From NCBI GenBank assembly GCA_049687495.1, contig JBAVJB010000133.1, positions 1 through 21,749 of the forward strand: 21,749 nt of DNA. Direction: 5' to 3'. A model generated the notes under the pieces. It worked only from the letters and a program-made list of their open reading frames with translations. It was not told where the DNA came from and did not search any database. Below are positions 14,432 to 21,749 of this stretch, in pieces. Origin of the DNA: Salinimicrobium sp049687495. Its GTDB lineage: Bacteria; Bacteroidota; Bacteroidia; Flavobacteriales; Flavobacteriaceae. The translations under genes were made by a program, and so were the position numbers. Positions within the stretch are counted from its first letter, which is position 1. Every line of letters begins with the position of its first letter.

Positions 14432-15354
14432 CAGTTTTCTTTTCCGGCGTTAAAAAGAAACTCCTTTTCCTGCCGTGTAAGGCTGTCATAGCCGCTTTTA
14501 CTGATCTTATCCAGAATAGCATCTATCTTCTCCTGTTCTTCCTTTTTGTTTCTTACCCCTGTCGTATAGGCTGTAGTACTGGTGCTTCCCGTCTTTTTCC
14601 TGCGGTGTACTGTTTTAAGGTTACTCCTGCGGGAAGAAGATTTACTTCCGGAGAAAAGAGAAGCGATCCAATCCATCATCTTTTCAAAGCCACTGGCAAT
14701 ATCGTTGCCGCGGCCTAACTGGCTGGCATAGATATACCCAAAGGCTGCACCGCCAAGGTGGGCCAAATGTCCTCCGGGATTGTTTATTGGGATCTGGATC
14801 ACGTCCAGCGTCACCAAAAAAGCGGCGATCCACCAGAATTTGATGCTCCCAATAAGAATGAGCCTAATGCGCATATGCGGAATATGCGTGGCAATCCCGA
14901 CAAGCACAGACATTACCGCTGCCGAGGCTCCTAACAGGTAAGACCTGCCTGTAGCCTGAAAAGCCGGGAAAAGATTGTAGCTGGCCATGTAGACCAAAGC
15001 GCCGAATATGGCTCCCAAAAAGTAGAAATTCAGCAGCTTTTTAGGTGAGAAATAGTTCAGGAAATATATACCCGCATAATACAGGATGAGCATGTTCGAC
15101 AGGATGTGCCAAATGCCGCTGTGCAAAAAGGCATAAGTGATGATTGACCAGGGTTTAAAAAGGAATTCTGCCGGCTCTTTAGGAAAAACGAACCATTCCA
15201 TCAGGAAGTCTGATGGCAACTGAAACAGGAATGCAATGGTCTTAACAAGGAAGAACAGGATGAACACGACGATATTTATCGCGATCAGCTTCTCAGTGAC
15301 CGTCGCCGTTTTCAATTTATACCTGAAGTTTCCAGACCTTCTCATCAATCCCAT
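14431..15354 (-). CDS. Rhomboid-family intramembrane serine protease with long C-terminal tail
   Basis: 307 residues, six hydrophobic segments. HSGIWHILSNM (78-88) is the loop/TM2 motif. The nucleophile region reads GASA (Ser144) rather than the usual GxSG, and His199 in HLAHLGG completes the dyad. After TM6, a basic Ser/Thr-rich linker ends in a conserved-looking tail, ILDKISKSGYDSLTRQEKEF, resembling a short helical domain (DUF6576-like) common in rhomboids of this phylum. Start: ATG 15354 overlaps the upstream gene by ten bases; ATG 15345 (three residues shorter) gives a TGATG one-base overlap like the neighbouring junctions and may be the real one. Confidence 0.88.
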   Translation of the reverse strand: MGLMRRSGNFRYKLKTATVTEKLIAINIVVFILFFLVKTIAFLFQLPSDFLMEWFVFPKEPAEFLFKPWSIITYAFLHSGIWHILSNMLILYYAGIYFLNYFSPKKLLNFYFLGAIFGALVYMASYNLFPAFQATGRSYLLGASAAVMSVLVGIATHIPHMRIRLILIGSIKFWWIAAFLVTLDVIQIPINNPGGHLAHLGGAAFGYIYASQLGRGNDIASGFEKMMDWIASLFSGSKSSSRRSNLKTVHRRKKTGSTSTTAYTTGVRNKKEEQEKIDAILDKISKSGYDSLTRQEKEFLFNAGKEN

Positions 15355-16088
15355 CTATTATTATTGAACTGGTTCTTCTTCCAGTACCACATCATTATAA
15401 AGCCAAAAAGAGCACCTCCCACGTGGGCAAAATGCGCTATTCCTCCTCCAAATATAGAATATCCCGTGAATCCGGAAAAGAGGTCGAGCCCAATTAAAGC
15501 CGGAATAAAATATTTTGCCTTAATAGGCACCGGCACGAACAGCAGGAACAGCTCCACATTTGGGAACATCATTCCAAACGCGACCAGCACCCCGTATATT
15601 GCACCGGAAGCTCCCACTGCAGGTGTATTGTAGGCCGTATAGAATTCCCGAAGCATATCCTGCGATACCGAATTCAATACGCCCGTATTGTACTGCCCTG
15701 TTTTGAGCAGGGTTTGTATGGCATCGGGCTGCATTCCTGCGTTGAGCAGTTCAGAATAACCAGCCTCAAAATGGTAATAGTTCACCAAAGTATGAATGGC
15801 GGCCGCTCCTATACCTGCCGAAAAATAGAAAAAAATGAACTTGTTTTTCCCGAGTACTTGCTCAATAGGGCTTCCAAAAGCCCACAGGGCATACATATTG
15901 AATAAAATATGCATAAACCCGCCGTGCATGAACATGTGGGTCACTACCTGCCAAACACCAAAATTGTCATTTTTAAAGAACCAGAGGGAAAAATATTTGT
16001 ACGCGGGTTCTCCTAAAGTGAGTGTTCCAATAAAGAAAATTACATTAATAATTAGTAGAACCTTGACGGTTTCGGTCATTCTTCCCAT
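15345..16088 (-). CDS. Rhomboid-family intramembrane serine protease
   Basis: 247 residues, six hydrophobic segments. HGGFMHILFNM (55-65) carries the conserved His and Asn of TM2, GASGAIYG places Ser161 in a canonical GxSG, and AHFAHVGGALFG supplies His222. A loop of about 50 residues between TM3 and the Ser helix (about 107-155) is longer than in GlpG. It has no tail, unlike the adjacent rhomboid, so the two are probably not redundant. The ATG follows the mutL stop codon directly, with no gap. Confidence 0.92.
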   Translation of the reverse strand: MGRMTETVKVLLIINVIFFIGTLTLGEPAYKYFSLWFFKNDNFGVWQVVTHMFMHGGFMHILFNMYALWAFGSPIEQVLGKNKFIFFYFSAGIGAAAIHTLVNYYHFEAGYSELLNAGMQPDAIQTLLKTGQYNTGVLNSVSQDMLREFYTAYNTPAVGASGAIYGVLVAFGMMFPNVELFLLFVPVPIKAKYFIPALIGLDLFSGFTGYSIFGGGIAHFAHVGGALFGFIMMWYWKKNQFNNNRWD

Positions 16089-17933
16089 TTACATAAACTT
16101 TTTATCCAGGTCGTCAACAGTTAGTGTTATAAAGATAGGTCTATTATATGGAGAAAACGATGACTCTTTACAGGCAAATAAACTATTAACAATATTTTGT
16201 TGTTCGGTTGAATTGAGGACGGTCCCCGACTTTACGGCCATACCTTTGGCAAGGGATTTGGCCAATACGTCCGTCTGCGAAAATCCGGCGCCGGGCACTT
16301 CGTTCTCAAGTTCAGAAAGCAGCTGCTCCAGTAGAATAGCCACTTCGCTTTCTGAAATTTGTGTTGGAATCCCCGTAATTTCCACGGAATCTTTCGAAAA
16401 TGCTCCAAAAATGAAACCGGTTTGCTCAAGGGACTCTTTGACCTCTTTGAACAACTTCATCTCGTTGGTCGAAAACTGAAGCTGCAGCGGAAAAAGCAAC
16501 TGCTGGCTCACTGCCGCAGTCACGGTGATGTTTTTAAGCAGCTCCTCATACAGGATCCTGCTGTGCGCCCTGTGCTGATCCATGACCAGAATTCCGCTTT
16601 TTAGAGAGGTAACTATATATTTTCTGTTCAGCTGAAAAGTAGTGCCGCCTGTATTCTCTTCATCTGAAGAGGAGAATAGCTTACCACTCACTTCATCGCT
16701 TTCAAATTCCACCTGGTCAAAAGAGGAAGACTTCTGGTCCAGCCCGGTATAAAGGCTTTCCCAGCTTGCCGCCGGTTTTTCCCTGCGGTAATTAGGCGCA
16801 GTGTAACCGCCCCCGCCGCCTTCGTTTTTGAAAGGATTGAAATTGGGATCCACCTCAACTTTGGGCGGACTAACCGCCTTTTGAGAAAACTCATACGGCG
16901 TATCCAGGGTGGCATCACGATCAAAATCCAGAACGGGAGCCACATTGAATTGGCCAAGACTGTGTTTTATAGAACTACGCAAAATGGTATACAGCGCATG
17001 CTCATCATCAAACTTGATCTCTGTCTTGGTAGGATGTATGTTGATATCAATGCTTTTTGGCTCTACATCCAGGTAAAGAAAATAACTTGGATAAGCCTTA
17101 TCCTTGAGCAGGCCTTCAAAAGCCGCTAAAACAGCATGATTTAAATAAGCACTTTTAATAAAACGGTCATTCACGAAAAAGAACTGTTCTCCCCTGCTCT
17201 TTTTCGCAAATTCGGGTTTGCCCACGAAACCTCGTATTTTTACGATTCCTGTATCTTCCTCAACAGGCACTAGTTTTTCATTGGTCTTCCCGCCGAAAAT
17301 GTTAACGATGCGCTGCCTCAAATTGGAGCCCGGCAGTTGAAAAAGCTCACTGCCGTTATGAAAGAGCGAAAACTGTATATGCGGATGCGCCAGGGCGACC
17401 CGCTGGAATTCATCAATCACGTGTCGCAGCTCAACTGAATCGCTTTTCAGAAAGTTTCGCCTGGCCGGTATGTTATAGAAAAGGTTCTTTACGCAAATAG
17501 TAGTTCCCAACGGCGTCACACAGGGCTCCTGCGATACCACCTCGCTGCCCTCGATCTTGATGCAGGTACCAACTTCATCATCCTCCTGTTTGGTCTTTAG
17601 CTCTACGTGGGCAATAGCCGCTATAGAAGCCAAAGCCTCACCCCGAAAGCCTTTTGTTCTAAGGCTGAAAAGATCTTCTGCCGAATTTATTTTGGAAGTG
17701 GCATGGCGTTCAAAGCACATGCGGGAATCGGTAAGGCTCATGCCTTTACCATTATCGGTGACCTGGATAAGCGTTTTTCCCGCCTCCTTGACCAACACTT
17801 TTATTTGATCTGCACCCGCATCTATGGAATTTTCAAGCAATTCTTTTATTACGGAAGCAGGTCGCTGCACTACCTCACCTGCAGCTATTTGATTGGCAAC
17901 ATGGTCTGGTAAGAGATGAATAACATCGGTCAT
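16089..17933 (-). CDS. mutL: DNA mismatch repair protein MutL
   Basis: 614 residues. The N-terminal GHKL ATPase is intact: VANQIAAGEVVQRPASVIKE with catalytic Glu31, ENSIDAGA, DNGKGM, and RTKGFRGEALASIA. A Gly/Pro-rich linker (about 355-400) leads to the C-terminal dimerisation domain. The endonuclease motif DQHA(x)2E(x)4E of MutH-less bacteria reads DQHRAHSRILYE at 452-463, lacking the Ala and the first Glu. The C-terminal metal motif CPHGRP reads SPYNRP (594-599). Repair coordination by ATP-driven dimerisation should be intact, but nicking activity is doubtful. The upstream small gene ends three bases before its ATG. Confidence 0.95.
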   Translation of the reverse strand: MTDVIHLLPDHVANQIAAGEVVQRPASVIKELLENSIDAGADQIKVLVKEAGKTLIQVTDNGKGMSLTDSRMCFERHATSKINSAEDLFSLRTKGFRGEALASIAAIAHVELKTKQEDDEVGTCIKIEGSEVVSQEPCVTPLGTTICVKNLFYNIPARRNFLKSDSVELRHVIDEFQRVALAHPHIQFSLFHNGSELFQLPGSNLRQRIVNIFGGKTNEKLVPVEEDTGIVKIRGFVGKPEFAKKSRGEQFFFVNDRFIKSAYLNHAVLAAFEGLLKDKAYPSYFLYLDVEPKSIDINIHPTKTEIKFDDEHALYTILRSSIKHSLGQFNVAPVLDFDRDATLDTPYEFSQKAVSPPKVEVDPNFNPFKNEGGGGGYTAPNYRREKPAASWESLYTGLDQKSSSFDQVEFESDEVSGKLFSSSDEENTGGTTFQLNRKYIVTSLKSGILVMDQHRAHSRILYEELLKNITVTAAVSQQLLFPLQLQFSTNEMKLFKEVKESLEQTGFIFGAFSKDSVEITGIPTQISESEVAILLEQLLSELENEVPGAGFSQTDVLAKSLAKGMAVKSGTVLNSTEQQNIVNSLFACKESSFSPYNRPIFITLTVDDLDKKFM

Positions 17934-17936
17934 GTA

Positions 17937-18227
17937 CTACGGATTGGAAAAAATAGATAAATCGAAGTCTATGATCCAAAGAAATATGAACAGCAGGACA
18001 GCAATAATGATCAGCACTCGCATATTGATCTCACGATTGCCGCGGGTACGGCTCATTTTACGAGCCTCGGCCCATTGGGAACCAAAATCTATAGCATTGG
18101 TAGTCTCCTTATACTTGTGGAATTTGGAGCCAAATTCATAGATATTGCCAACATCCTTGCCCTTATAATACCGCGGAGTGTAATTATAGCGCTGGTTCTT
18201 TCTGGTTTTATAGAAGTTGATCTTCAA
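17937..18227 (-). CDS. Small conserved membrane protein (not a riboflavin synthase subunit)
   Basis: 96 residues. The basic, aromatic N-terminus (FYKTRKNQRYNYTPRYYKGK) is followed by a soluble stretch and one C-terminal membrane segment at about 69-86 (MRVLIIIAVLLFIFLWII). Homologues between ribH and mutL in flavobacteria have, as I recall, sometimes been labelled riboflavin synthase beta subunit, apparently from position alone; nothing in this sequence resembles a flavin enzyme. Function unknown. It lies three bases before mutL and has its own promoter-like sequence, so it may lead a mutL transcript. Confidence 0.75.
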   Translation of the reverse strand: MKINFYKTRKNQRYNYTPRYYKGKDVGNIYEFGSKFHKYKETTNAIDFGSQWAEARKMSRTRGNREINMRVLIIIAVLLFIFLWIIDFDLSIFSNP

Positions 18228-18255
18228 ACTGCTCGTGTTTATTTCCCGGAAAACT

Positions 18256-18263
18256 CAAATTTA
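18256..18263 (-). promoter_or_regulatory. Possible -7 element for the small membrane protein/mutL transcript
   Basis: On the minus strand this reads TAAATTTG, an exact TAnnTTTG match, 28 bp before the ATG at 18227. A weak TTTC lies roughly 15 bp further upstream. It lies in the 109-bp gap after ribH. Confidence 0.45.
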
Positions 18264-18336
18264 CTGAAAAAGCTCAAGAAATCCGAAGTTTGTTATACAA
18301 ACTCTCAACTACAAAAACAGTGCCGTGAGAAAGAGT

Positions 18337-18834
18337 TTAGAGCCTGGCGTCTTTTCTAAGCTGGGCCATTTTAATGGCCGCCACTGCAGCTTCGGCACCT
18401 TTGTTGCCGTGTTTGCCGCCCGAGCGATCAATAGACTGCTGCATATTGTTATCGGTTAGCACGCAAAAGATCACCGGGATATCGCTTTGCACGTTCAGGT
18501 CTTTTATGCCCTGTGAAACAGCTTCACATACAAAATCAAAATGCTTGGTTTCTCCCTGGATCACACTGCCAATCGCAATAATAGCATCAAGCATATCATA
18601 GCTTTCCTGCATTTTTTTACAGCCGTAGATCAATTCAAAACTGCCGGGCACGTTCCAGCGAACGATCTTTCGCTCCAGCACGTCATTCTCAAGAAGCACC
18701 TTTATCGCCCCTTCGCAAAGACCTTCGGTGATGTTTGAGTTCCATTCAGAAACAACAATCCCAAACCTGAATTCCTTCGCGTTTGGGATTGTGTTCTTAT
18801 CGTATTCTGAAAGATTCTTTCCTGCTGTAGCCAT
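18337..18834 (-). CDS. ribH: 6,7-dimethyl-8-ribityllumazine synthase
   Basis: 165 residues. It condenses 5-amino-6-ribitylaminouracil with dihydroxybutanone phosphate, the penultimate riboflavin step. Recognisable segments: VVSEWNSNITEGL, RWNVPGSFELIYG (59-71), IAIGSVIQGETKHFDFV with the catalytic His98, and TDNNMQQSIDRSGGKHGNKGAEAA. I start at ATG 18834, which follows the TPR gene stop by one base; an in-frame ATG at 18861 would add a non-homologous MGRRRQCNS inside that gene. Other rib genes are not in the window, and no FMN riboswitch was seen. Confidence 0.95.
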   Translation of the reverse strand: MATAGKNLSEYDKNTIPNAKEFRFGIVVSEWNSNITEGLCEGAIKVLLENDVLERKIVRWNVPGSFELIYGCKKMQESYDMLDAIIAIGSVIQGETKHFDFVCEAVSQGIKDLNVQSDIPVIFCVLTDNNMQQSIDRSGGKHGNKGAEAAVAAIKMAQLRKDARL

Positions 18835-18835
18835 A

Positions 18836-19606
18836 CTATTGCATTGCCTGCGCCTGCCCAAGGTAAACCGCTACACGGTTAGCTTCGGGAGATTCAGGAT
18901 ATTCTTCTTTGATCCTGTTCAGGTAATCTTCAGCTGCATCTGCATCATTAAGTTGCAAAGCAGTTAGCGCGGCTTTTAGAAGAAACTTTGGAGTAGTAAA
19001 ATTGTTGTCTCTAATGTTAGCTGCTTCCTCGTAATAACCAAGAGCTTCCTCAGGCTGCTCCAACTGAAGGAAAGCATCCCCGATTCCCCCTTTGGCCAGT
19101 GCCGGAAGGATCTCGTCATCGCTCTCGAAATCATCAAGGTTATCAATGGCTTTTTGATAGTCATTGGTATTGAGGTAAGCCATCCCGGCATAGTAGTGTG
19201 CAAGATTACCTGCTTTAGTACTGCCGTAGTTCTCAATAATATCTTCAAAACCGTATTTCCCTTGTCCGCCGGTAAGAGCCAGGCTGAAAAGAGAATCACT
19301 TTGAGTTGCAGGTGCCTGCATTGCATTTTCGAAGTACTGCTGTGCCTGGAACATCTCGTTCGCAGCTTCAGCCTCCTTAGGCTCCTGTATGAACTCCTCG
19401 TATCCAAGGTATCCCAGGATCACCAACGCGGCAACACCAATAATGATAAAAATAAATTTCTGGTTCTTCGCCACCCATTCTTCGGTCTTGCTTGCCCCCT
19501 CGTCGAGAGAATTAAAAACCTCTGCTGTAGTTGAGTGATCTTCTACCGCATTTTGCTGCTCTTCTTTGGTATTAGGCTTATATCCCCGTTTCTTGTACGT
19601 TGCCAT
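18836..19606 (-). CDS. Single-pass membrane TPR protein
   Basis: 256 residues. A charged cytoplasmic N-terminus (1-48) precedes one membrane helix (about 50-68, FIFIIIGVAALVILGYLG), then TPR-like helical repeats (for example HYYAGMAYLNTNDYQKAIDNL at about 139-159 and GGIGDAFLQLEQPEEALGYYEEA). The topology recalls YfgM, a TPR protein working with the Sec/PpiD machinery, but that is analogy only. It heads the seven-gene minus-strand run and is one base from ribH. Confidence 0.82.
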   Translation of the reverse strand: MATYKKRGYKPNTKEEQQNAVEDHSTTAEVFNSLDEGASKTEEWVAKNQKFIFIIIGVAALVILGYLGYEEFIQEPKEAEAANEMFQAQQYFENAMQAPATQSDSLFSLALTGGQGKYGFEDIIENYGSTKAGNLAHYYAGMAYLNTNDYQKAIDNLDDFESDDEILPALAKGGIGDAFLQLEQPEEALGYYEEAANIRDNNFTTPKFLLKAALTALQLNDADAAEDYLNRIKEEYPESPEANRVAVYLGQAQAMQ

Positions 19607-19627
19607 AAATAATCGTTAATTGGAAGG

Positions 19628-19635
19628 CAAAAATA
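19628..19635 (-). promoter_or_regulatory. Promoter -7 element for the minus-strand operon
   Basis: On the minus strand this reads TATTTTTG, an exact TAnnTTTG match, 21 bp before the TPR gene ATG at 19606. The -33 region is only weakly recognisable (CCCTTTTAATTTT). It lies in the 148-bp divergent spacer shared with recF. Confidence 0.5.
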
Positions 19636-19754
19636 GAATATTTTCTTAAAATTAAAAGGGAAATAAATTGTTTATTTATCCTAATTTGCACTGCCTGAGA
19701 CCCAAAAGACCTCATTTCTAATTACAGAATTATTTCGCTGAAGAACAGCTGTTT

Positions 19755-20834
19755 ATGTTTCTCAAATCCCTCTCCTTACTTAATTACAAGAATTTTGACT
19801 CGGCAAGTTTTGAATTTGACCGCAAGATCAACTGCCTTGTAGGGAACAACGGCGTTGGCAAAACCAATGTACTGGACAGCATCTATCACCTCTCCTTCGG
19901 AAAAAGCTATTTCAACCCCATCACCAGCCAGAACATTAGGCATGGCGCCGAATTTTTTGTGGTAGATGGCATTTTTGAGAAGCAGGAACGGGAGGAGCAG
20001 ATCATCGTGAGCGCCAAACGCGGGCAGAAAAAGATGATCAAAAGGAACAATAAACCTTACGAGAAATTCAGCGAACATATTGGATTCATTCCTACGGTGA
20101 TCATTTCTCCGGCAGATCGAGATCTTATTATTGAAGGCAGCGAGACCCGCAGAAAGTTTATCGACGGTGTGATCTCGCAAAGCGATAACCAGTACCTCAA
20201 CACTCTCATTAACTACGGAAAGATCCTTGCCCAGCGCAATTCTTTGCTGAAGTATTTTGCGGCCAACCGTTCCTTTGACCGCGATACGCTTTCGGTCTAT
20301 GACATGCAGCTGCAGGAATTGGGAAGTGCGCTGTACAGGAAACGAAAGACTTTCCTGGAGACCTTTATTCCTATTTTTCAGAAGCGCTACGCGACCATCA
20401 GCAATGAACGAGAAAATGTAGAAGTGAACTATAAGAGTCAGCTGGATGAGCAGAGCCTGGCGCAGCTTCTGGAGGACAATCTTCAAAAAGACATGGCGCT
20501 GCAGTACACCAGCGTGGGCACCCATAAAGATGATCTTAGCTTTGAAATTGAAGGACACCCAATAAAGAAATTCGGCTCCCAGGGACAGCAAAAGTCATTC
20601 TTGATCGCCCTAAAACTTGCTCAATTTGATTTTATAAAGGACTTAAGTAAGGTTTCCCCGATCCTGCTGCTGGATGACATTTTTGACAAGCTGGACGAGA
20701 ACCGGGTGGCGCATATCGTTGAGCTGGTCGCGACAGATGAACTGGGGCAGCTTTTTATAAGTGACACTCACGGTGACAGGACCGAAAAAGTTGTTGCTGA
20801 AACCGGACAGACCTATAAAATGTTCAACCTATGA
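19755..20834 (+). CDS. recF: DNA replication and repair protein RecF
   Basis: 359 residues, an SMC-like ATPase that helps load RecA at gaps with RecO/RecR. Walker A GNNGVGKTN is at 30-38; the ABC signature region GSQGQQKSFLIALKLAQ and Walker B PILLLDDIFDKLDENR are near the C-terminus. The length is typical (about 360). It is divergent from the TPR gene. CTAATTTG at 19681-19688 is one base off a -7 element but is 66 bp from the ATG. Its TGA overlaps the next ATG (ATGA). Confidence 0.96.
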   Translation: MFLKSLSLLNYKNFDSASFEFDRKINCLVGNNGVGKTNVLDSIYHLSFGKSYFNPITSQNIRHGAEFFVVDGIFEKQEREEQIIVSAKRGQKKMIKRNNKPYEKFSEHIGFIPTVIISPADRDLIIEGSETRRKFIDGVISQSDNQYLNTLINYGKILAQRNSLLKYFAANRSFDRDTLSVYDMQLQELGSALYRKRKTFLETFIPIFQKRYATISNERENVEVNYKSQLDEQSLAQLLEDNLQKDMALQYTSVGTHKDDLSFEIEGHPIKKFGSQGQQKSFLIALKLAQFDFIKDLSKVSPILLLDDIFDKLDENRVAHIVELVATDELGQLFISDTHGDRTEKVVAETGQTYKMFNL

Positions 20835-21262
20835 AAAAGTTGGTTTTTTTCACCTTTTTGACACTCCTGCTTTCGAGCTGCAGCTCTTCCCCCGAAGAAC
20901 AGATCACCAATCTTGAAGGCTACTGGCAAATTCAAACCGCCGAACTTCCCGAGGGCATAACCAAGGAATTTCGTTTTAGCGAGCTGGTTGATTATATAGA
21001 GGTAGACGGCAAAGAAGGTTATAGGACTAAAGTTCGGCCGCAGCTGGGAGGAAAATTCCTCACTTCAGAAACTCAGGAAAAATTCAGCATAAAAGTTGAA
21101 AATGACTCGGTTAATTTGTACTATAAAACCCCTTTTAATTCCTGGAAGGAAACCGTGCTTTCTTCCGAAGAAGAGGAATTGAAAATTTTGAACCCAAAAG
21201 GGATCATTTACACCTATAAAAGATTCACCCCTTATTCCAGCGATTATGGCCAGGAGAAATAA
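20831..21262 (+). CDS. Small lipoprotein, lipocalin-like in size and pattern
   Basis: 143 residues. Lipoprotein signal with lipobox LLLSSC (Cys17), then SSSPEE. The mature part begins NLEGYWQIQTAELPEG, similar to the opening strand of small lipocalin-like domains, and alternates short beta-strands to the end; I do not recognise a specific family. It overlaps recF by four bases and the DciA gene by 17 bases, so it is made with two DNA-metabolism proteins although it should be exported. Confidence 0.72.
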   Translation: MKKLVFFTFLTLLLSSCSSSPEEQITNLEGYWQIQTAELPEGITKEFRFSELVDYIEVDGKEGYRTKVRPQLGGKFLTSETQEKFSIKVENDSVNLYYKTPFNSWKETVLSSEEEELKILNPKGIIYTYKRFTPYSSDYGQEK

Positions 21263-21542
21263 CGAACACCTCAACATTAGCGAAGCATTAAAAGAATTTG
21301 TGAGCGAAAACAAGCTCCAAAAAGGCCTGGACAAGGTAGATGTTCGCAATGTGTGGAACAGCCAGATGGGTCCTGCCATAGAAAAATACACCACCGCCAT
21401 TAAACTGGAGCGCGAGGTGCTGCATGTGCAGCTAAGTTCTTCTGTCTTGAGAGAAGAATTGAGCTACGGAAAAGACAAGATCATTAGAATGCTCAACGAA
21501 GAACTTGGGCGTGACCTTATAAAGAAGCTCGTTCTTAGGTAA
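21246..21542 (+). CDS. DciA-like (DUF721) protein
   Basis: 98 residues. The pattern ISEALKEFVSENKLQKGLDKVDVRNVWNSQMGP, then YTTAIKLEREVLHVQLSSSVLREELSY and KDKIIRMLNEELG, matches the DUF721/DciA domain. DciA loads the replicative helicase DnaB in bacteria lacking DnaC/DnaI. Short forms consisting of little more than the domain are usual in this phylum. Proximity to recF mirrors the recF-DUF721 order seen near replication genes in other phyla. The start lies inside the lipoprotein gene, in a different frame. Confidence 0.85.
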   Translation: MARRNNEHLNISEALKEFVSENKLQKGLDKVDVRNVWNSQMGPAIEKYTTAIKLEREVLHVQLSSSVLREELSYGKDKIIRMLNEELGRDLIKKLVLR

Positions 21543-21551
21543 AGTTTTCAG

Positions 21552-21613
21552 TGATCTGTGATTTGAACTTTGGAGTTTGAACCTTGAACTTTGAACCCGG
21601 AACTTTAAACCCA
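21552..21613 (-). repeat. Degenerate short-period GTTCAAA-type repeat
   Basis: On the minus strand the region reads as imperfect runs of GTTCAAA/GTTCAAG/GTTTAAA units (for example GGTTCAAAGTTCAAGGTTC). A shorter related stretch, AAGTTAAAAGTTCAATGTTC, occurs at 6773-6792 on the + strand. It lies in the 129-bp spacer between the DciA gene and the last gene; no coding role. Confidence 0.6.
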
Positions 21614-21671
21614 TTTACTTTCCAAAAAGGCCAATTTTCACTAACTTCTTAAGAATCAAAATCTTAAAAAG

Positions 21672-21749
21672 ATGGTCAGCCAGGAAGAAATGATCGAGCA
21701 GCAACTCAAGGGACGCCACATCACAGATGAGGGAGTTTTGCAGGCCATG
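21672..21749 (+). CDS. Protein-L-isoaspartate O-methyltransferase, N-terminal fragment
   Basis: The right edge cuts this gene after 26 codons, with no stop. The visible part, MVSQEEMIEQQLKGRHITDE followed by GVLQAM, fits the opening of PCMT proteins (MVxxQLxxRGITDxxVLxAM), which methylate abnormal isoaspartyl residues so that they can be repaired. The SAM-binding core is outside the window, so the call rests on the N-terminal motif alone. TACTTTCC at about 21616 is a weak -7 candidate upstream. Confidence 0.65.
   Translation, partial: MVSQEEMIEQQLKGRHITDEGVLQAM

Noticed and set aside
14431..15354. Second rhomboid as an inactive pseudoprotease because of GASA
   Set aside because: Ser144, His199 and the TM2 Asn are all present; Ala for the second Gly is a mild change, so inactivity is not supported.
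18075..18359. Plus-strand open frame across the ribH-mutL spacer
   Set aside because: It is antisense to the small membrane protein and overlaps ribH; its hydrophobic stretch mirrors the opposite strand and no homology is apparent.
19607..21671. A replication origin near recF/dciA/parAB
   Set aside because: No cluster of TTATCCACA-type DnaA boxes or AT-rich repeats was found; dnaA, dnaN and gyrB are absent from the window.

Overview
The window looks like a chromosomal segment of a marine-type Flavobacteriaceae bacterium (Bacteroidota, in the broad Gramella/Salegentibacter/Zunongwangia range). The genus is a guess. Support comes from Bacteroidota-style promoters (-7 element TAnnTTTG), few Shine-Dalgarno sites, lipoproteins with short lipoboxes, family-specific proteins (a DUF5683-like protein, a signal peptidase I with a DUF5684-like N-terminus, a rhomboid with a long C-terminal tail) and intergenic repeats of the kind common in this phylum. 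I see no phage, IS element, CRISPR array, tRNA or rRNA. Most of the window is core genome, with about 23 protein genes, one cut off by the right edge.

Left part (1-8023), all on the + strand: a small dimeric alpha/beta-barrel protein; a PQQ-type sugar dehydrogenase lipoprotein translationally linked to a lipoprotein cytochrome c; uridine kinase; a DivIC/FtsB-like division protein; the two subunits of methylmalonyl-CoA mutase; a 368-bp gene-free stretch made of several repeats; and a 2,4-dienoyl-CoA-reductase-like SDR enzyme. Methylmalonyl-CoA mutase and the dienoyl-CoA reductase both fit acyl-CoA/propionyl-CoA metabolism.

Middle (8220-13405, +): parA, parB, a DUF5683-like membrane protein, dapB, lepB and a WbqC-family gene are packed with overlaps or very short gaps, and form a probable operon linking chromosome segregation with envelope functions. 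It meets head-on, with a 9-bp overlap, a seven-gene minus-strand run (19606 down to 13397): TPR membrane protein, ribH, a small membrane protein, mutL, two rhomboid proteases and an endonuclease/exonuclease/phosphatase-family membrane protein.

Right part (19755-21749, +): recF, a small lipoprotein and a DciA/DUF721 protein overlap each other, followed after a repeat-bearing gap by the start of a probable protein-L-isoaspartate methyltransferase.

I did not find a clearly new multi-gene system. The most interesting unexplained signals are a 17-bp odd-centred palindrome that occurs three times, always between genes; a 48-bp hairpin repeat occurring twice; a symmetry-rich region upstream of parA; and a MutL whose endonuclease motifs look degenerate.
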